From the NCBI RefSeq assembly GCF_013306565.1, contig NZ_PZPO01000004.1, positions 434,001-498,000 of the forward strand: 64,000 nt of DNA, read 5' to 3'. The notes below the pieces were generated by a model, which saw nothing but the letters and a program-made list of their open reading frames with translations, searched no databases and had not been told where the DNA came from. Source of the DNA: Hyphomicrobium sulfonivorans (lineage in GTDB: Bacteria > Pseudomonadota > Alphaproteobacteria > Rhizobiales > Hyphomicrobiaceae). Of the stretch, positions 50,686 through 60,366 are shown in pieces; the stretch's first letter is position 1; each line of letters starts with the position of its first letter. The translations under genes and the position numbers were made by a program.

Positions 50686-51570
50686 ATGCGCTCAGCTGCC
50701 TTTGCGTGCGGACTGTCGATTCTGATGGCCTGCTCCGCGCATGCCGACGGCGTAAGCACAGCCATTTCATCGGCCAAACCCGGCCCATCGGGCTGGCAAT
50801 TCAATTTCACACCCTACGGCTGGCTGACATGGGTGGACGGCAACGCGACGGTTCGCGGCCGCGACTTTTCCGTGCAGCAGAACCCCGGTCAGGTGTTGAG
50901 CGATCTCGAAGGCGTCTGGATGAGCTACATGGAGGCCAAGCGCGGCGCCATCACGCTCTTCTCCGACGTCATCTATGCCGATATCGGCAACAGCAGCTCG
51001 TTCGCCCGCTCGCACACATTCACGCCCCACATCAATGGCTCAGTCGGTGGCGCAGTGCGCAGCGACTACAGCTTCTGGATCGTGGAAGCAGGCTTCATGT
51101 ACGAGACCAACCGTTACAAGTGGGGCAACTCCTCCGCTGAGACGGACACCACGCTCGATCTGCTCATGGGCCTGCGTTACTGGCATCAGGATCTTGACGT
51201 AAATCTCTCGCTTGCCGGCAACGCAAACATTGATGGACTGGTTGTATCGGGCGCCGGTGCGTGGGCCCGGTCCGGCAGTGTCAGCTGGGTCGACCTGTTC
51301 ATGGGCGCGCGCCTGACGCACACGCCGACGCCAGGCCATGAACTGGCGCTGCGAGGTGATTTCGGCGGCTTCGGCTGGGGCAGCCAGTTCACCTGGCAAC
51401 TCATCGGCACATATAGCGCCTATCTGGGAAGTCACTCCGGCATCGATTTCAACAGCTACGTTGGCTACAAGGCGCTGTCGGTTGATTACGATCAGGGCGT
51501 CGGCCATCGCCGCTATGAGTTCGACGTGATCCAGCACGGTCCCGTCATCGGTCTCACCGGCAAATTCTGA
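50686..51570 (+). CDS. Outer-membrane beta-barrel protein of unknown function
   Basis: The 294-residue protein starts MRSAAFACGLSILMACSAHA, a signal peptide. The rest alternates amphipathic strands rich in aromatic residues (WQFNFTPYGWLTWVDGNATV, GLRYWHQDLDVNLSLAGNAN, GFGWGSQFTWQLIGTYSAYL) and ends VIGLTGKF with a C-terminal Phe, the outer-membrane assembly signal. No named family. It stands alone. Confidence 0.75.
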   Translation: MRSAAFACGLSILMACSAHADGVSTAISSAKPGPSGWQFNFTPYGWLTWVDGNATVRGRDFSVQQNPGQVLSDLEGVWMSYMEAKRGAITLFSDVIYADIGNSSSFARSHTFTPHINGSVGGAVRSDYSFWIVEAGFMYETNRYKWGNSSAETDTTLDLLMGLRYWHQDLDVNLSLAGNANIDGLVVSGAGAWARSGSVSWVDLFMGARLTHTPTPGHELALRGDFGGFGWGSQFTWQLIGTYSAYLGSHSGIDFNSYVGYKALSVDYDQGVGHRRYEFDVIQHGPVIGLTGKF

Positions 51571-51595
51571 GCCTGCCCCTTGTAAGATCGCAACT

Positions 51596-52603
51596 CTATT
51601 TATATTTTTTATCGCCTAATGATCGAAGTCCAGTCTTAGATATTTTGCGCTTCCTGGATCGTTCAGATCCAGCAATGGATTCAGCTGACCGACTGCCATT
51701 ATTCGACGCATCTTCATTAGAGTTCGCTAGCATTATATTTCGTTTAGTAGATATCATTTGAAACAAGTAATCAGTTGCTGCCACGCGTGGAATCTCAAAT
51801 CGGGCCAGTTTGCCGAGCTCAGCCACTAGAGCTCGCTCGTCTTTTCTTGCCAACCGCACTCTATTGAATAGTTTATCGGCCTCACGATGATCGATGACGA
51901 ATGAATGCGAAGGATAATCGTCGGAAAGAGATTTCAGCGCGTTTACTTTAAGATTTTTCCATTTTAAATCCAATCGCATACCATAATCCGTAGCGATCTT
52001 CATAGATCTAGCCCGAGCGCCAATCTCCTCTGGATCAATGTTTCCAAAGATCGGTCCATACAGCTTAGTAACGAATTCAGCAGCTGCATGCGTCGCCGAG
52101 GCGAATGACAGCAGGCCATTGTTTGCCCGCATATACTCATTGACTATTTCAAAAAACTTATCTAGCGCGCGCTTCTCCAAAGTATCGAGCGATTCTTTTA
52201 TAACCAACCCCGATTGCATGCTGTCAAAGCGATCTACCTTAGTTAGCTGTATATCGAGCGGGCCCAATTCCCCATATGGCATAAAAACTACTTCATTTGC
52301 AGCAATTGCAATTAAGGTTCCCGCACTTTTACATTTCCCCGGAACCAACACAGAGAAGTCTTCGTATTTATCTTGGAAATATCGTCCAATCTTATATGCG
52401 ACATCCGGGCTGCCGCCCATCGTCACAAGGACAAGCACCGCTTTCTTGTGACCGATGGAAGAGAAAATTATTTCAGCACATTCATAGTCACGATGATGTG
52501 CCATACTGCCATTATAGAAATAGACATCTGCATTTAATCGATCCGCCAACGGCTTAACTGCTTCAGCGAGGGGGTCTGGTAGAGATTTCATGAATTCGAC
52601 CAT
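51596..52603 (-). CDS. SDH-type (SppA/ClpP fold) serine protease, AT-rich gene
   Basis: The 335-residue protein has the ClpP/SppA-type pattern: VLVTMGGSPDVAY (oxyanion region, 58-70), the nucleophile Ser93 in VPGKCKSAGTLIAIAANEV and GELGPLDIQL, where Asp or another residue completes the site. It matches the family annotated as SDH_sah or Clp-fold serine proteinase, with no signal peptide. The C-terminal 60 residues are basic and Ser/Lys/Arg-rich (GSERSRKRKISKTGL), possibly nucleic-acid binding. Its codons favour A and T endings, unlike the flanking genes, which suggests horizontal transfer. Confidence 0.8.
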   Translation of the reverse strand: MVEFMKSLPDPLAEAVKPLADRLNADVYFYNGSMAHHRDYECAEIIFSSIGHKKAVLVLVTMGGSPDVAYKIGRYFQDKYEDFSVLVPGKCKSAGTLIAIAANEVVFMPYGELGPLDIQLTKVDRFDSMQSGLVIKESLDTLEKRALDKFFEIVNEYMRANNGLLSFASATHAAAEFVTKLYGPIFGNIDPEEIGARARSMKIATDYGMRLDLKWKNLKVNALKSLSDDYPSHSFVIDHREADKLFNRVRLARKDERALVAELGKLARFEIPRVAATDYLFQMISTKRNIMLANSNEDASNNGSRSAESIAGSERSRKRKISKTGLRSLGDKKYK

Positions 52604-52739
52604 TTAGAAAAAATAGCCAACTAAATATCAATATTTAATCTGGCACCGCTGCAGTATGCGCAGAGCTTGTGGAGTGAAATCAATGCACGCTACGGCTGTG
52701 GGGAAAAATTGAAGTGAGACTGTGGATTTTTAGCTACAC

Positions 52740-53228
52740 TTAGTGGGCGCCCTTCACCGGCACCCAGCCCGGATGATCGAATTCGGTCGGATATTTCTCC
52801 AGCACCGCATCAATCTGCATCATGCCGTCCGCCGGATCGGCGCCGGGCTGCTTGCCTTCAACTTCATCGGCGCCGGCTTCAATCTCGGTCAAGCGCTCGC
52901 TCAGCCGATCCAGCGCTTCGCCGGAAAGCTTGGTTTGCTTGCGGATCTTGGCGGCCTCGGCGTGCACCTTGCCAGCGAAATCCACCCCCTGCTCCGGCGT
53001 CATGCTGCGATGAACAGCCAGCCCATGGTTGGCCTTCACCAGATCGCGGATAGCATCCATACCATCGCGTACCGGCTCATCGGTCGGCAGCGGCGCGATC
53101 GCAAAACCGGCGCGGGGTACGATCTTCTGCGTCTGCTGCTCTTGGGCAACGGCTAGCGGCGCCGTCGAAAGAAGCGCGGCGAGCGCCAGGAAAGCAATCC
53201 GTCGGGATCTCTGCATGGCATCCAACAT
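52740..53228 (-). CDS. Exported protein of unknown function
   Basis: The 162-residue protein has a signal peptide (RIAFLALAALLSTAPLAVA) cut before QEQQTQKI. The mature part has a predicted helical pair (GVDFAGKVHAEAAKIRKQTK, RLSERLTEIEAGADEVEGKQ) and ends YPTEFDHPGWVPVKGAH. It has no cysteine. No family is certain. An in-frame Met four residues in is the alternative start. Confidence 0.65.
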   Translation of the reverse strand: MLDAMQRSRRIAFLALAALLSTAPLAVAQEQQTQKIVPRAGFAIAPLPTDEPVRDGMDAIRDLVKANHGLAVHRSMTPEQGVDFAGKVHAEAAKIRKQTKLSGEALDRLSERLTEIEAGADEVEGKQPGADPADGMMQIDAVLEKYPTEFDHPGWVPVKGAH

Positions 53229-53348
53229 AGCACGCCGGAGCCTGTCGTTTCCGATGGAATCGGCAGTCGGCTCCCGCTCATTGGCTGATCGTGCGTCTTA
53301 TCGGAAATCCGGTCCAGCCTTTTCCCGGCAGCGCGCTGACCATGGTCA

Positions 53349-53373
53349 GCTTCGGACCCTACCAGTCCGAAGC
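53349..53373. terminator. Hairpin between the exported protein and cckA genes
   Basis: Perfect 9-bp stem GCTTCGGAC / GTCCGAAGC with a 7-base loop, 21 bases after the cckA stop codon. No T-run follows, so function is uncertain. Confidence 0.35.
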
Positions 53374-53393
53374 GTGGCTCATGGGCCATATCA

Positions 53394-55991
53394 TTAGGTT
53401 CGCGACAGCTCTTCCTTCACCTTCGCCGCCAACTGCGGCAGCGAGAACGGCTTGGGGAGGAAGGCAAAATCCTCATCGCCCAGCGCCGACTTGAAGGCTT
53501 CGTTGGGATATCCCGAAACAAAGATGATCTTCAGTTCGGGGTTGTCCTTGCGCAGTTCCTTCAGCAGCGTCGGGCCGTCCATCTCGGGCATCACAACGTC
53601 CGACACCACAATGTCGATCTTGCCCTTGTTGCGCGCCATCACCTCAAGCGCTTCCACACCGCTGCCAGCCTCGAGCACCTTGTAGCCCTGGCGCTTCAGC
53701 GCCCGCGCCGCGAAGTTGCGAACAACCTCTTCGTCTTCCACCAGCAGCACACGGCCGGTGCCGGTAAGATCGGTCGCCTTGGGTTCAGGCTTTGAACGCT
53801 GCAGCGTCTTCGGAGCGGTATCTTCGTCGGCGTGATAGCGGGGCAGGTAGATGCGGAACGTGGTGCCCTTGCCCGCTTCGCTGTCCGGATAGATGTAGCC
53901 ACCCGACTGCTTGACCATGCCGTAGACGGAGGCGAGACCCAGGCCCGTGCCCTTGCCAACCGGCTTGGTGGTGAAGAACGGCTCGAAGATCTTCTCCATC
54001 ACTTCGCGGCTCATACCCTCGCCGGTGTCCGCCACTTCAATGAGCACATACTCGCCGGGCTTGAACTCGCGCAGCTCGAATTTCTGCGTCTCACGCTCGG
54101 ACACATTGCGCGCGCTGATGGTGATGGTGCCGCCGTTCGGCATCGCGTCCTTGGCGTTGCCCGCAAGGTTGTAGAGCGCCTGCTCGAACTCGTGCCGGTC
54201 GACCATCACGTTCCAAAGATCGGGAGCAGATTCGATCTTCAGATCGCACTTTTCGCTGACGATACCCTTGAGCAGGTTGACCTGATCCGTCAGCACTGCA
54301 CCCAGATTGATGATCTCGTTCTGCAGCGTCTGCTGACGGGCAAGCGCCAGCAGCTTGCGCACCAGTTCGGCCGCGCGGTTCGCGCTCGCCTTGATGCTGG
54401 TGATGTCCTTGTAGGCAACATCCTTCGGCCGATGCTGCGCCAGCAGCATGTCGGAGAAGCCAAGGATGGCCGTCAGCATGTTGTTGAAGTCGTGCGCGAT
54501 GCCACCGGCCAGCTTGCCGACAACTTCCATCTTCTGGCTCTGGGCGTAGCGTGCTTCCAGCGCCTTCTGCTCCGTCGCGTCGACGACGTACAGCAATGCC
54601 GCTTCACGCGCGCCGCCATCGGCAAACGGACTCATGAACACGCGGGTCACGTGATCGTTCTTCGGCCCGGCGCTGATCTCGACCGGCGTGTTGTAAATCC
54701 GCCCGGAGATAACGCGCTTCAGACCCTCATCGACCGCAGTGCGGGTTTCAGCGTTTGTGGCGCGGGTCAGTGCATCGAGCGCCAGCGTGCCGGTTGCCGC
54801 GGCGCCATCCAGCACCATGCGGCAGAACGCGGAGTTGGCGGAGACGATGCGTCCATCCGAGCCGATCATGGCGATGCCAAACGGCGCGGAGCGGAAGAAG
54901 CGCGCAAAACGGGCACCGGCCGCAGCTTCGTCCTCAAATTCCGCCGCGCCTTCACCGGCCAGATTCACCGCCGCAATCGTAAGGCATTCATTGTCCGGAG
55001 CTGCGCGCGCCACGAGGCGGACCGGCATCAGGTGGCCGTCCTCGCGCACCAGATCGATATCAAGCGGGCGTGGTTCCTCTGCCGCCGCCGAGTTTGCGGT
55101 CAGCCGGGCCACCAGCGCCGCGCCATCACCGGCGGTGATGTCAGCCAGCGTCAGGCCGTTGTCTTCAACCGCGCGCTGCGAACGGCCGATCCACCGCGCC
55201 AGCGTACCGTTTACGTGCACCAGCTTGCCATCGGCGGCCACCGACGCAAGGCCAACCGGGGCATCGTCAAAGCCAGCCAGTTCGTCTTCAACGCGGGCAA
55301 CGCGCTGCGCTTCGCGCGCACGGTCGGCGCTGACATCGGTGATGCGCCAGAGAACCGCGCGCTGTCCGCCGTCACGCGCAACCGGGCTGACGGCAAGCTG
55401 CAGGGTGCGCAGCTCATGATCGGCGGACGCAATCGTTTCGGCGCTGAGATCCAGCGCGAATTCTTCGCTCAGCGCCTCACCGCGTTCAGCCGCGCGCGTC
55501 AGGCGGAACAGCGCCGCGCTTGCAATTGCGTTGCCTGCCAGCTTCTGTTGCAGAGCCAGCCGACCGTCGCGCTCGCCAGCGCCGACGAAGCGATCGAATG
55601 CAGGATTGACGTACAGCGGCTCGCCATCATCGCCCGTCACCATCAGGCCCACGGCGGAGCTGTCGGTTGCAGCCTTCACCACATCGGCAACGGCGGTCGG
55701 CTGCCCGATGCGGATATATCCGGCGCTATAGGCGAGAAGGAAGAAAAGCCCGAGGGCGGCAAGCGCGACCAGCATGCCCGCGAGCACAGGTGCACCCAGA
55801 CCGCCAGCGACAACACCCACCGCGAGCAGACCGCCGGCGGCGATCGCACCAATGGTTGTCAGATTGCCGCCCAGTCCCTGCATCGTATTGATGGCGTCGA
55901 AGGGCGCGGACGGCAGCTCGATGGCGTCGTGCTCACGCATACGAAGGGAGGCTACCTGATTCTGAGTGGGGGTGGCGTGGGGCGCCTGCAT
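53394..55991 (-). CDS. cckA: Hybrid histidine kinase CckA (cell-cycle)
   Basis: About 865 residues from the ATG at 55991; a GTG at 56021 and ATG at 55940 are in frame. Two N-terminal membrane helices ([40 protein letters not shown]), three PAS-like regions, the His phosphorylation site in [20 protein letters not shown], an ATPase domain ([39 protein letters not shown]) and a C-terminal receiver with Asp in [12 protein letters not shown]. CckA feeds phosphate to ChpT and CtrA to control cell division and motility. Neither chpT nor ctrA is nearby. Confidence 0.95.
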   Translation of the reverse strand: MQAPHATPTQNQVASLRMREHDAIELPSAPFDAINTMQGLGGNLTTIGAIAAGGLLAVGVVAGGLGAPVLAGMLVALAALGLFFLLAYSAGYIRIGQPTAVADVVKAATDSSAVGLMVTGDDGEPLYVNPAFDRFVGAGERDGRLALQQKLAGNAIASAALFRLTRAAERGEALSEEFALDLSAETIASADHELRTLQLAVSPVARDGGQRAVLWRITDVSADRAREAQRVARVEDELAGFDDAPVGLASVAADGKLVHVNGTLARWIGRSQRAVEDNGLTLADITAGDGAALVARLTANSAAAEEPRPLDIDLVREDGHLMPVRLVARAAPDNECLTIAAVNLAGEGAAEFEDEAAAGARFARFFRSAPFGIAMIGSDGRIVSANSAFCRMVLDGAAATGTLALDALTRATNAETRTAVDEGLKRVISGRIYNTPVEISAGPKNDHVTRVFMSPFADGGAREAALLYVVDATEQKALEARYAQSQKMEVVGKLAGGIAHDFNNMLTAILGFSDMLLAQHRPKDVAYKDITSIKASANRAAELVRKLLALARQQTLQNEIINLGAVLTDQVNLLKGIVSEKCDLKIESAPDLWNVMVDRHEFEQALYNLAGNAKDAMPNGGTITISARNVSERETQKFELREFKPGEYVLIEVADTGEGMSREVMEKIFEPFFTTKPVGKGTGLGLASVYGMVKQSGGYIYPDSEAGKGTTFRIYLPRYHADEDTAPKTLQRSKPEPKATDLTGTGRVLLVEDEEVVRNFAARALKRQGYKVLEAGSGVEALEVMARNKGKIDIVVSDVVMPEMDGPTLLKELRKDNPELKIIFVSGYPNEAFKSALGDEDFAFLPKPFSLPQLAAKVKEELSRT

Positions 55992-56129
55992 GGCCGCTAT
56001 ACTCTGATACGCATTACACACAAAAAAGCTTCGCGCTGATCACCGAAGGGCCTTGAAAAGCCCTGATTTATTGCTTTGGCAACGTCTCGGATCACTGCGC
56101 TTGCCCGGTAAAGAGTTCGATCATTAGGG

Positions 56130-56144
56130 TTAAGATCGCATGAA
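56130..56144. promoter_or_regulatory. CtrA-like site between cckA and the fliO-like gene
   Basis: TTAA-N7-TGAA, one base from the CtrA consensus TTAA-N7-TTAA, lies midway between the divergent cckA and fliO-like genes. CtrA controls motility genes in Alphaproteobacteria, so the context fits. A single match of this length can occur by chance. Confidence 0.3.
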
Positions 56145-56227
56145 CCGGCTGCCAAAAGCGCCAGATTTGGAAACAGCACTTCAAATTCTGTCAACGATCT
56201 AACCGCGTTATGCGCATCGGATGAGAA

Positions 56228-56575
56228 ATGACTGAACTTCTTTTGCGCGTCCTCGCGTTTGCCCTTCTCGCCGCTGGCGTTGTCGCCGCCGCATGGGTGG
56301 TGCGCAAAACCCGCAACCCGCGCTTCTCAGCGCTGTTTGCCGCCAAGCCCACACGCCGCATTGAGATCGTGGAGCAGGCCATCGTTGACCCCAAGCGTCG
56401 CCTGATACTCATCCGCCGCGACGGAATAGAACACCTGATAATGACCGGTGGGCCGGTGGACATCGTGATCGAAAGCGGTATCGATGGACCCCAGCCGGGC
56501 AGTTCCAGCCTCGCCATCGAACGGGCATCGCAGTCGACGCGCCCGCCCCACCTCCTCGGAGAAGCTGCCGAGTGA
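56228..56575 (+). CDS. FliO-like flagellar biosynthesis family protein
   Basis: The 115-residue protein has one N-terminal membrane helix (VLAFALLAAGVVAAAWVVRK) and a small cytoplasmic domain with the pattern RRIEIVEQAIVDPKRRLILI and RDGIEHLIMTGGPVDIVIES. This is the FliO / flagellar assembly family shape, whose members aid FliP assembly in the export gate. No fliP, fliQ or other flagellar gene is in the window, so it may have another use. It overlaps or closely precedes the channel gene. Confidence 0.75.
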   Translation: MTELLLRVLAFALLAAGVVAAAWVVRKTRNPRFSALFAAKPTRRIEIVEQAIVDPKRRLILIRRDGIEHLIMTGGPVDIVIESGIDGPQPGSSSLAIERASQSTRPPHLLGEAAE

Positions 56576-56619
56576 CCATCCTCCCCCATGTCGTTCATTT
56601 CCCGGTCGAGAGAGCTTTG

Positions 56620-59600
56620 ATGCCCTGCCCGCTAGCGAAGCCAGCTCGATCTCAAACGGGCTATCTGCCGTTCGTGCTGTCGTTGGGCATGCTCCTGCTG
56701 GCGCTGGCCGCCGGCGTGACCGCACCCTCCGCGCAGGCGCAGACATCCCCTGCCGCCGCAACGAATGCCAACCAGCAGCAGCCCCTCGCTGCACCGACCA
56801 CACCTGCGTCACCCGCCCAGCCAGCTCAGCAGCCGGAAGCCGCTCCGCCTGCCATCGCCCCTACTCCGGGCGCCGCCCCCGCAGCACCACAGCAGGCCGC
56901 GCCAACCGCAAGCCCAGCGGCTCCCGCCGCAGCGTCTCAGGCTCCGGTTGCATCCGATCCAGCGCAGCAGCCGCCACAGGCCCCGGCGCAACCTCAGACA
57001 CAACCTCAGGCTGGCCCATCTAACGGCCAGCAACAGCCTGCTCCCGGTCCTGGTGGCGAAGCCAACCCTGCCGCAGCCGGCCAGGCTGGGCCGGCACCCG
57101 CGCCTACGCAACCGGCGACGCCTGCCGCTGCGCCCGCGGCAGCGCCTGTGCCGGCTCCTGCCGCCGAAGTCGCGCCCCCCCCATCGGTCGAAGAACTTCT
57201 GAAGCCTGTTAACGCGCTTTCCGGTGCGATCGATGCCGCTGAGAAAAATCTCGAACAGTCGCCCGGCACCCAGAAAGAACTGGCGACGCTGCGCACGGGC
57301 ATCGAGAAACTTGAAACCAAGGCGCGTACCTCCGCCGATGCGCTCAAGCCGCGCCTGGAGGAAGTGCGGTCGCAGATCGACAAGCTCGGCAAGGCTCCCG
57401 GCGCTGAAGATCCGCCCGAAGCGCCGGACGTTGCCGCCGAGCGCCAGCGTCTCAACGGACTGGCCGCGCAGATCGACGGCGCCATCAAGAAAGCCGCGCT
57501 GATCGAGGAGCGCGCCCGCCAGCTCATCAGCCGCGTGCAGAACGCGCGTGCCGGCATCTTCACGCGCTTCCTGTTCAGCCAGACCGACACGCCGCTGCAA
57601 TGGCGTGTATGGCAACAGGCCGGCAAGCAGCTCCACCTTGCACAACGGCAGCTGGGCTACATCTTCGGCAACTGGTGGGAAGCGGCCAAACTCAGCGCGC
57701 TGCCGCTTCTCGGCATCATTGCCGCTGCGGGCGCGCTGTTCGCCGGCCTCTATTTTCTGGCTACGCACACGATCCGTCGCCGCCTCGACCGCGGCGGCAG
57801 CTCCAATCCGTCGCTGCCTGAACGCGCAGCCATGGCTTCCTGGGTAACGCTGGCCTATGCGCTGCCACCCATGGCGGCGCTGGCGCTGCTATATGCCGGC
57901 CTCGACGAACTGGGACTGCTGTACTGGCAGGTTGCGCGCATCGCGCAGGCGACCGTGCTGCCCATCGTTATCGTCATCGGCGTGCTGTCTCTCGCCCGCG
58001 CGCTGCTGCAGCCAAACCGGCCGCGCTGGCGGCTGTTCAACATTTCCGACACCAGCGCCCGCACCGTAAACCTGGCCATTCTGGGCATCGTCAGCGTGTT
58101 CGCGCTGGACCATCTGGCCAGCAGCCTGGTGCGGATTCTCTCGCTGCCGCTATCTACCAGCATCGTTTCGGCGTTTATCGCCAGCCTGCTGTACGCGGTG
58201 TTCCTGCTGGTCATTGTGCGCACGCCACTCGGCCCACCGAGCAACGCGCCCGGCGCGCCCATCGCCCGCTGGCAACCGATCTGGCTGAAGGTACTGCTGA
58301 TCGCGCTGGCGGTCGTCCTTATCGGCACGGCGATGCTGGGCTTCGTTTCGCTGGGACGCTACATCACCACGCAGCTTCTCACCACCGGCGCCGGGATACT
58401 GCTGACCGGCGTGCTGTATATCGCCATACGATGGCTGGCGCCGGCGCCAAGCGGCGACACGCGCGGCATGAACGAATACATCGGCCAGCGGCTCAATCTG
58501 GACGATTTCGGGCGCGGTCAACTCGCACGCATTCAACGTGGCGTGCTCATCATTCTGCTGTTTGGCGCTGCGCTGCCGCTGTTGATGCTCTCGTGGGGCT
58601 TCACCGGCGCGGAAATCACAAGCTGGGCCCGCGCGGCCGTGTTCGGTTTCGAAGCCGGCGGATTGCGAATTTCTCTGGCGCGTATTCTGGCGGCCGTGGC
58701 CCTGTTCGCCGGCCTGCTGGCGCTAACCCGCATCGTGCAGCGCTGGCTTGCCAAGGAAGCGCTCTCTGAAGGCCGGATCGAAGCGGGGCTGGCCAATTCC
58801 ATTTACACCGGCGCTGGCTACATTGGTTTTGCCGTCGCGGCGCTGGCGGCAATTTCCTATGCCGGCTTCGATATCACCAGCCTCGCCATCGTCGCCGGTG
58901 CGCTCTCTGTCGGTATCGGTTTCGGCCTCCAGTCCATCGTCAACAACTTCGTCTCGGGCCTCATCCTGCTGGTCGAGCGACCGATCAAAGTTGGCGATTG
59001 GGTGAAGCTGAAAGAAGGTCAGGGCTACGTGCGCCGCATTGCCGTGCGCGCCACCGAAATCGAAACATTCGATCGCGCCAGCCTCATCGTTCCCAACTCG
59101 CAGCTGATCTCGCAGACGGTCGACAACCTCACCCACCGCAACCTGCTTGGCCGGTTGTCGATCAACGTGCGGGTTTCGTACTTCGCCGATCCTGATCACG
59201 TTATGCGCGTGTTGCAGCATGTCGCCGAGAAGAGCACGCTTATCCTGCGCCACCCGCCGCCGTTCGTCGTGCTGGAGAACCTGGGCGATAACGGCATGGA
59301 CTTCAGCCTGCGTGTCTATCTGGCTGACATCAACAAGTCGCTTAGCGCACAGACAGAGCTGCGCGCAGAAATCGTCAAGTCGCTGCGCGCAGAGGGCATC
59401 AACATTCCGTTTGCGTCCGCGCTGGCCGGTCATGCCACCATCGACACGCCTGCGGGCCGTACCTTCATCGAGATCGGCGTCGCGCACGACAGCGATCCCG
59501 ATGAAGTTCTCAAGGCGCTGCGGGAAGCTGCGGTACGCGGCGATGAGGAGTGCAACGACATTCACATCGCCTTCGAAGACATCGGCGAAAACGCACTTAT

Positions 59601-59823
59601 CTTCTCGCTGTCGGTGCCGGTGGCGGAAGGCGTACACGCGGGCGCGGTGCGCAGCGAATTGCGTACGCAGGCCGTCAAATGTCTGCGCGAGCGTGGCATC
59701 TCATTGGCCAGCCCGCAGCGTTCGATCCGCCTGCGCGATCTCGACGACCTGCGTTCCGCGATGGCACGGCGCAATGCCGAAAATGCGATGGGCTTTGGCA
59801 CCGACAAGCCCGATCGCGATTAA
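56620..59823 (+). CDS. Large MscS-family channel with periplasmic domain (DUF3772)
   Basis: About 1067 residues from the ATG at 56620; a GTG at 56572 would overlap the previous stop by four bases (GTGA) and is the alternative. A signal peptide (LGMLLLALAAGVTAPSAQA) is followed by a Pro/Ala/Gln-rich stretch (about 35-175), a DUF3772-like helical periplasmic domain with coiled-coil segments (about 185-310), then about ten membrane helices. The pore part is at the end: GALSVGIGFGLQSIVNNFVS and GLILLVERPIKVGDWVKLKE, as in MscS channels. It would release solutes on osmotic downshock. Its N-terminal half has the layout of MscK- and YbiO-type proteins. Confidence 0.88.
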   Translation: MPCPLAKPARSQTGYLPFVLSLGMLLLALAAGVTAPSAQAQTSPAAATNANQQQPLAAPTTPASPAQPAQQPEAAPPAIAPTPGAAPAAPQQAAPTASPAAPAAASQAPVASDPAQQPPQAPAQPQTQPQAGPSNGQQQPAPGPGGEANPAAAGQAGPAPAPTQPATPAAAPAAAPVPAPAAEVAPPPSVEELLKPVNALSGAIDAAEKNLEQSPGTQKELATLRTGIEKLETKARTSADALKPRLEEVRSQIDKLGKAPGAEDPPEAPDVAAERQRLNGLAAQIDGAIKKAALIEERARQLISRVQNARAGIFTRFLFSQTDTPLQWRVWQQAGKQLHLAQRQLGYIFGNWWEAAKLSALPLLGIIAAAGALFAGLYFLATHTIRRRLDRGGSSNPSLPERAAMASWVTLAYALPPMAALALLYAGLDELGLLYWQVARIAQATVLPIVIVIGVLSLARALLQPNRPRWRLFNISDTSARTVNLAILGIVSVFALDHLASSLVRILSLPLSTSIVSAFIASLLYAVFLLVIVRTPLGPPSNAPGAPIARWQPIWLKVLLIALAVVLIGTAMLGFVSLGRYITTQLLTTGAGILLTGVLYIAIRWLAPAPSGDTRGMNEYIGQRLNLDDFGRGQLARIQRGVLIILLFGAALPLLMLSWGFTGAEITSWARAAVFGFEAGGLRISLARILAAVALFAGLLALTRIVQRWLAKEALSEGRIEAGLANSIYTGAGYIGFAVAALAAISYAGFDITSLAIVAGALSVGIGFGLQSIVNNFVSGLILLVERPIKVGDWVKLKEGQGYVRRIAVRATEIETFDRASLIVPNSQLISQTVDNLTHRNLLGRLSINVRVSYFADPDHVMRVLQHVAEKSTLILRHPPPFVVLENLGDNGMDFSLRVYLADINKSLSAQTELRAEIVKSLRAEGINIPFASALAGHATIDTPAGRTFIEIGVAHDSDPDEVLKALREAAVRGDEECNDIHIAFEDIGENALIFSLSVPVAEGVHAGAVRSELRTQAVKCLRERGISLASPQRSIRLRDLDDLRSAMARRNAENAMGFGTDKPDRD

Positions 59824-59898
59824 GGGAACAGCCCTCGGCTTCGGCGCCAGGCGTGCAGACAACAGTGAAGCACTGACAATCGGGATCAAACGGACATC

Positions 59899-60294
59899 AT
59901 GCGCATCGTTCTGGTATTCGCTTTCGCCATGATGGCCGCAATTCCGGCTGCGGGCGCCGCTGAGGTAACGATCCCCGAGCGCTATCACGGTTCATGGCAA
60001 CCGACAGAGATGGGAAAGCCTGCCGGCTGCGCTGCCAACGACGCCGACATTCGTATTCGCATCAACACGAACACGGTGGACCTGCACGAAGGTCAGTGCA
60101 TCCTGCACGAGGCAGCGGCGCAGGATGATGGTTCGGTGCAAGTTCGCAGCGATTGCGGGCAGGAAGATTCGGCCTGGACTGCGGACGAGCAGTGGTCGCT
60201 CGCGCCGGATGGCAGCGAAAGCTATCTCGTCATTGCAGGCCGCTCGGCATCAACGGGCGATTACCGTTACGTCTATGGTCGCTGCGCCGGATAA
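59899..60294 (+). CDS. Exported protein of unknown function
   Basis: The 131-residue protein has a signal peptide (RIVLVFAFAMMAAIPAAGAA). The mature part has four cysteines (AGCAAN, GQCILH, SDCGQE, GRCAG) that could make two disulfides, and an acidic beta-rich sequence. No family is recognised. It follows the channel gene after 75 bases and converges with gltX. Confidence 0.65.
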   Translation: MRIVLVFAFAMMAAIPAAGAAEVTIPERYHGSWQPTEMGKPAGCAANDADIRIRINTNTVDLHEGQCILHEAAAQDDGSVQVRSDCGQEDSAWTADEQWSLAPDGSESYLVIAGRSASTGDYRYVYGRCAG

Positions 60295-60366
60295 GCGCGC
60301 GGCCGCCGCGCCTGCACCACTTCCGCAGCTCGCGCGCAGAAGCTCACCGCCTTGTATGCGGCACCC

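Noticed and set aside
53832-56039. 735-codon antisense frame across cckA
   Set aside because: A shadow of the cckA reading frame with no recognisable domain.
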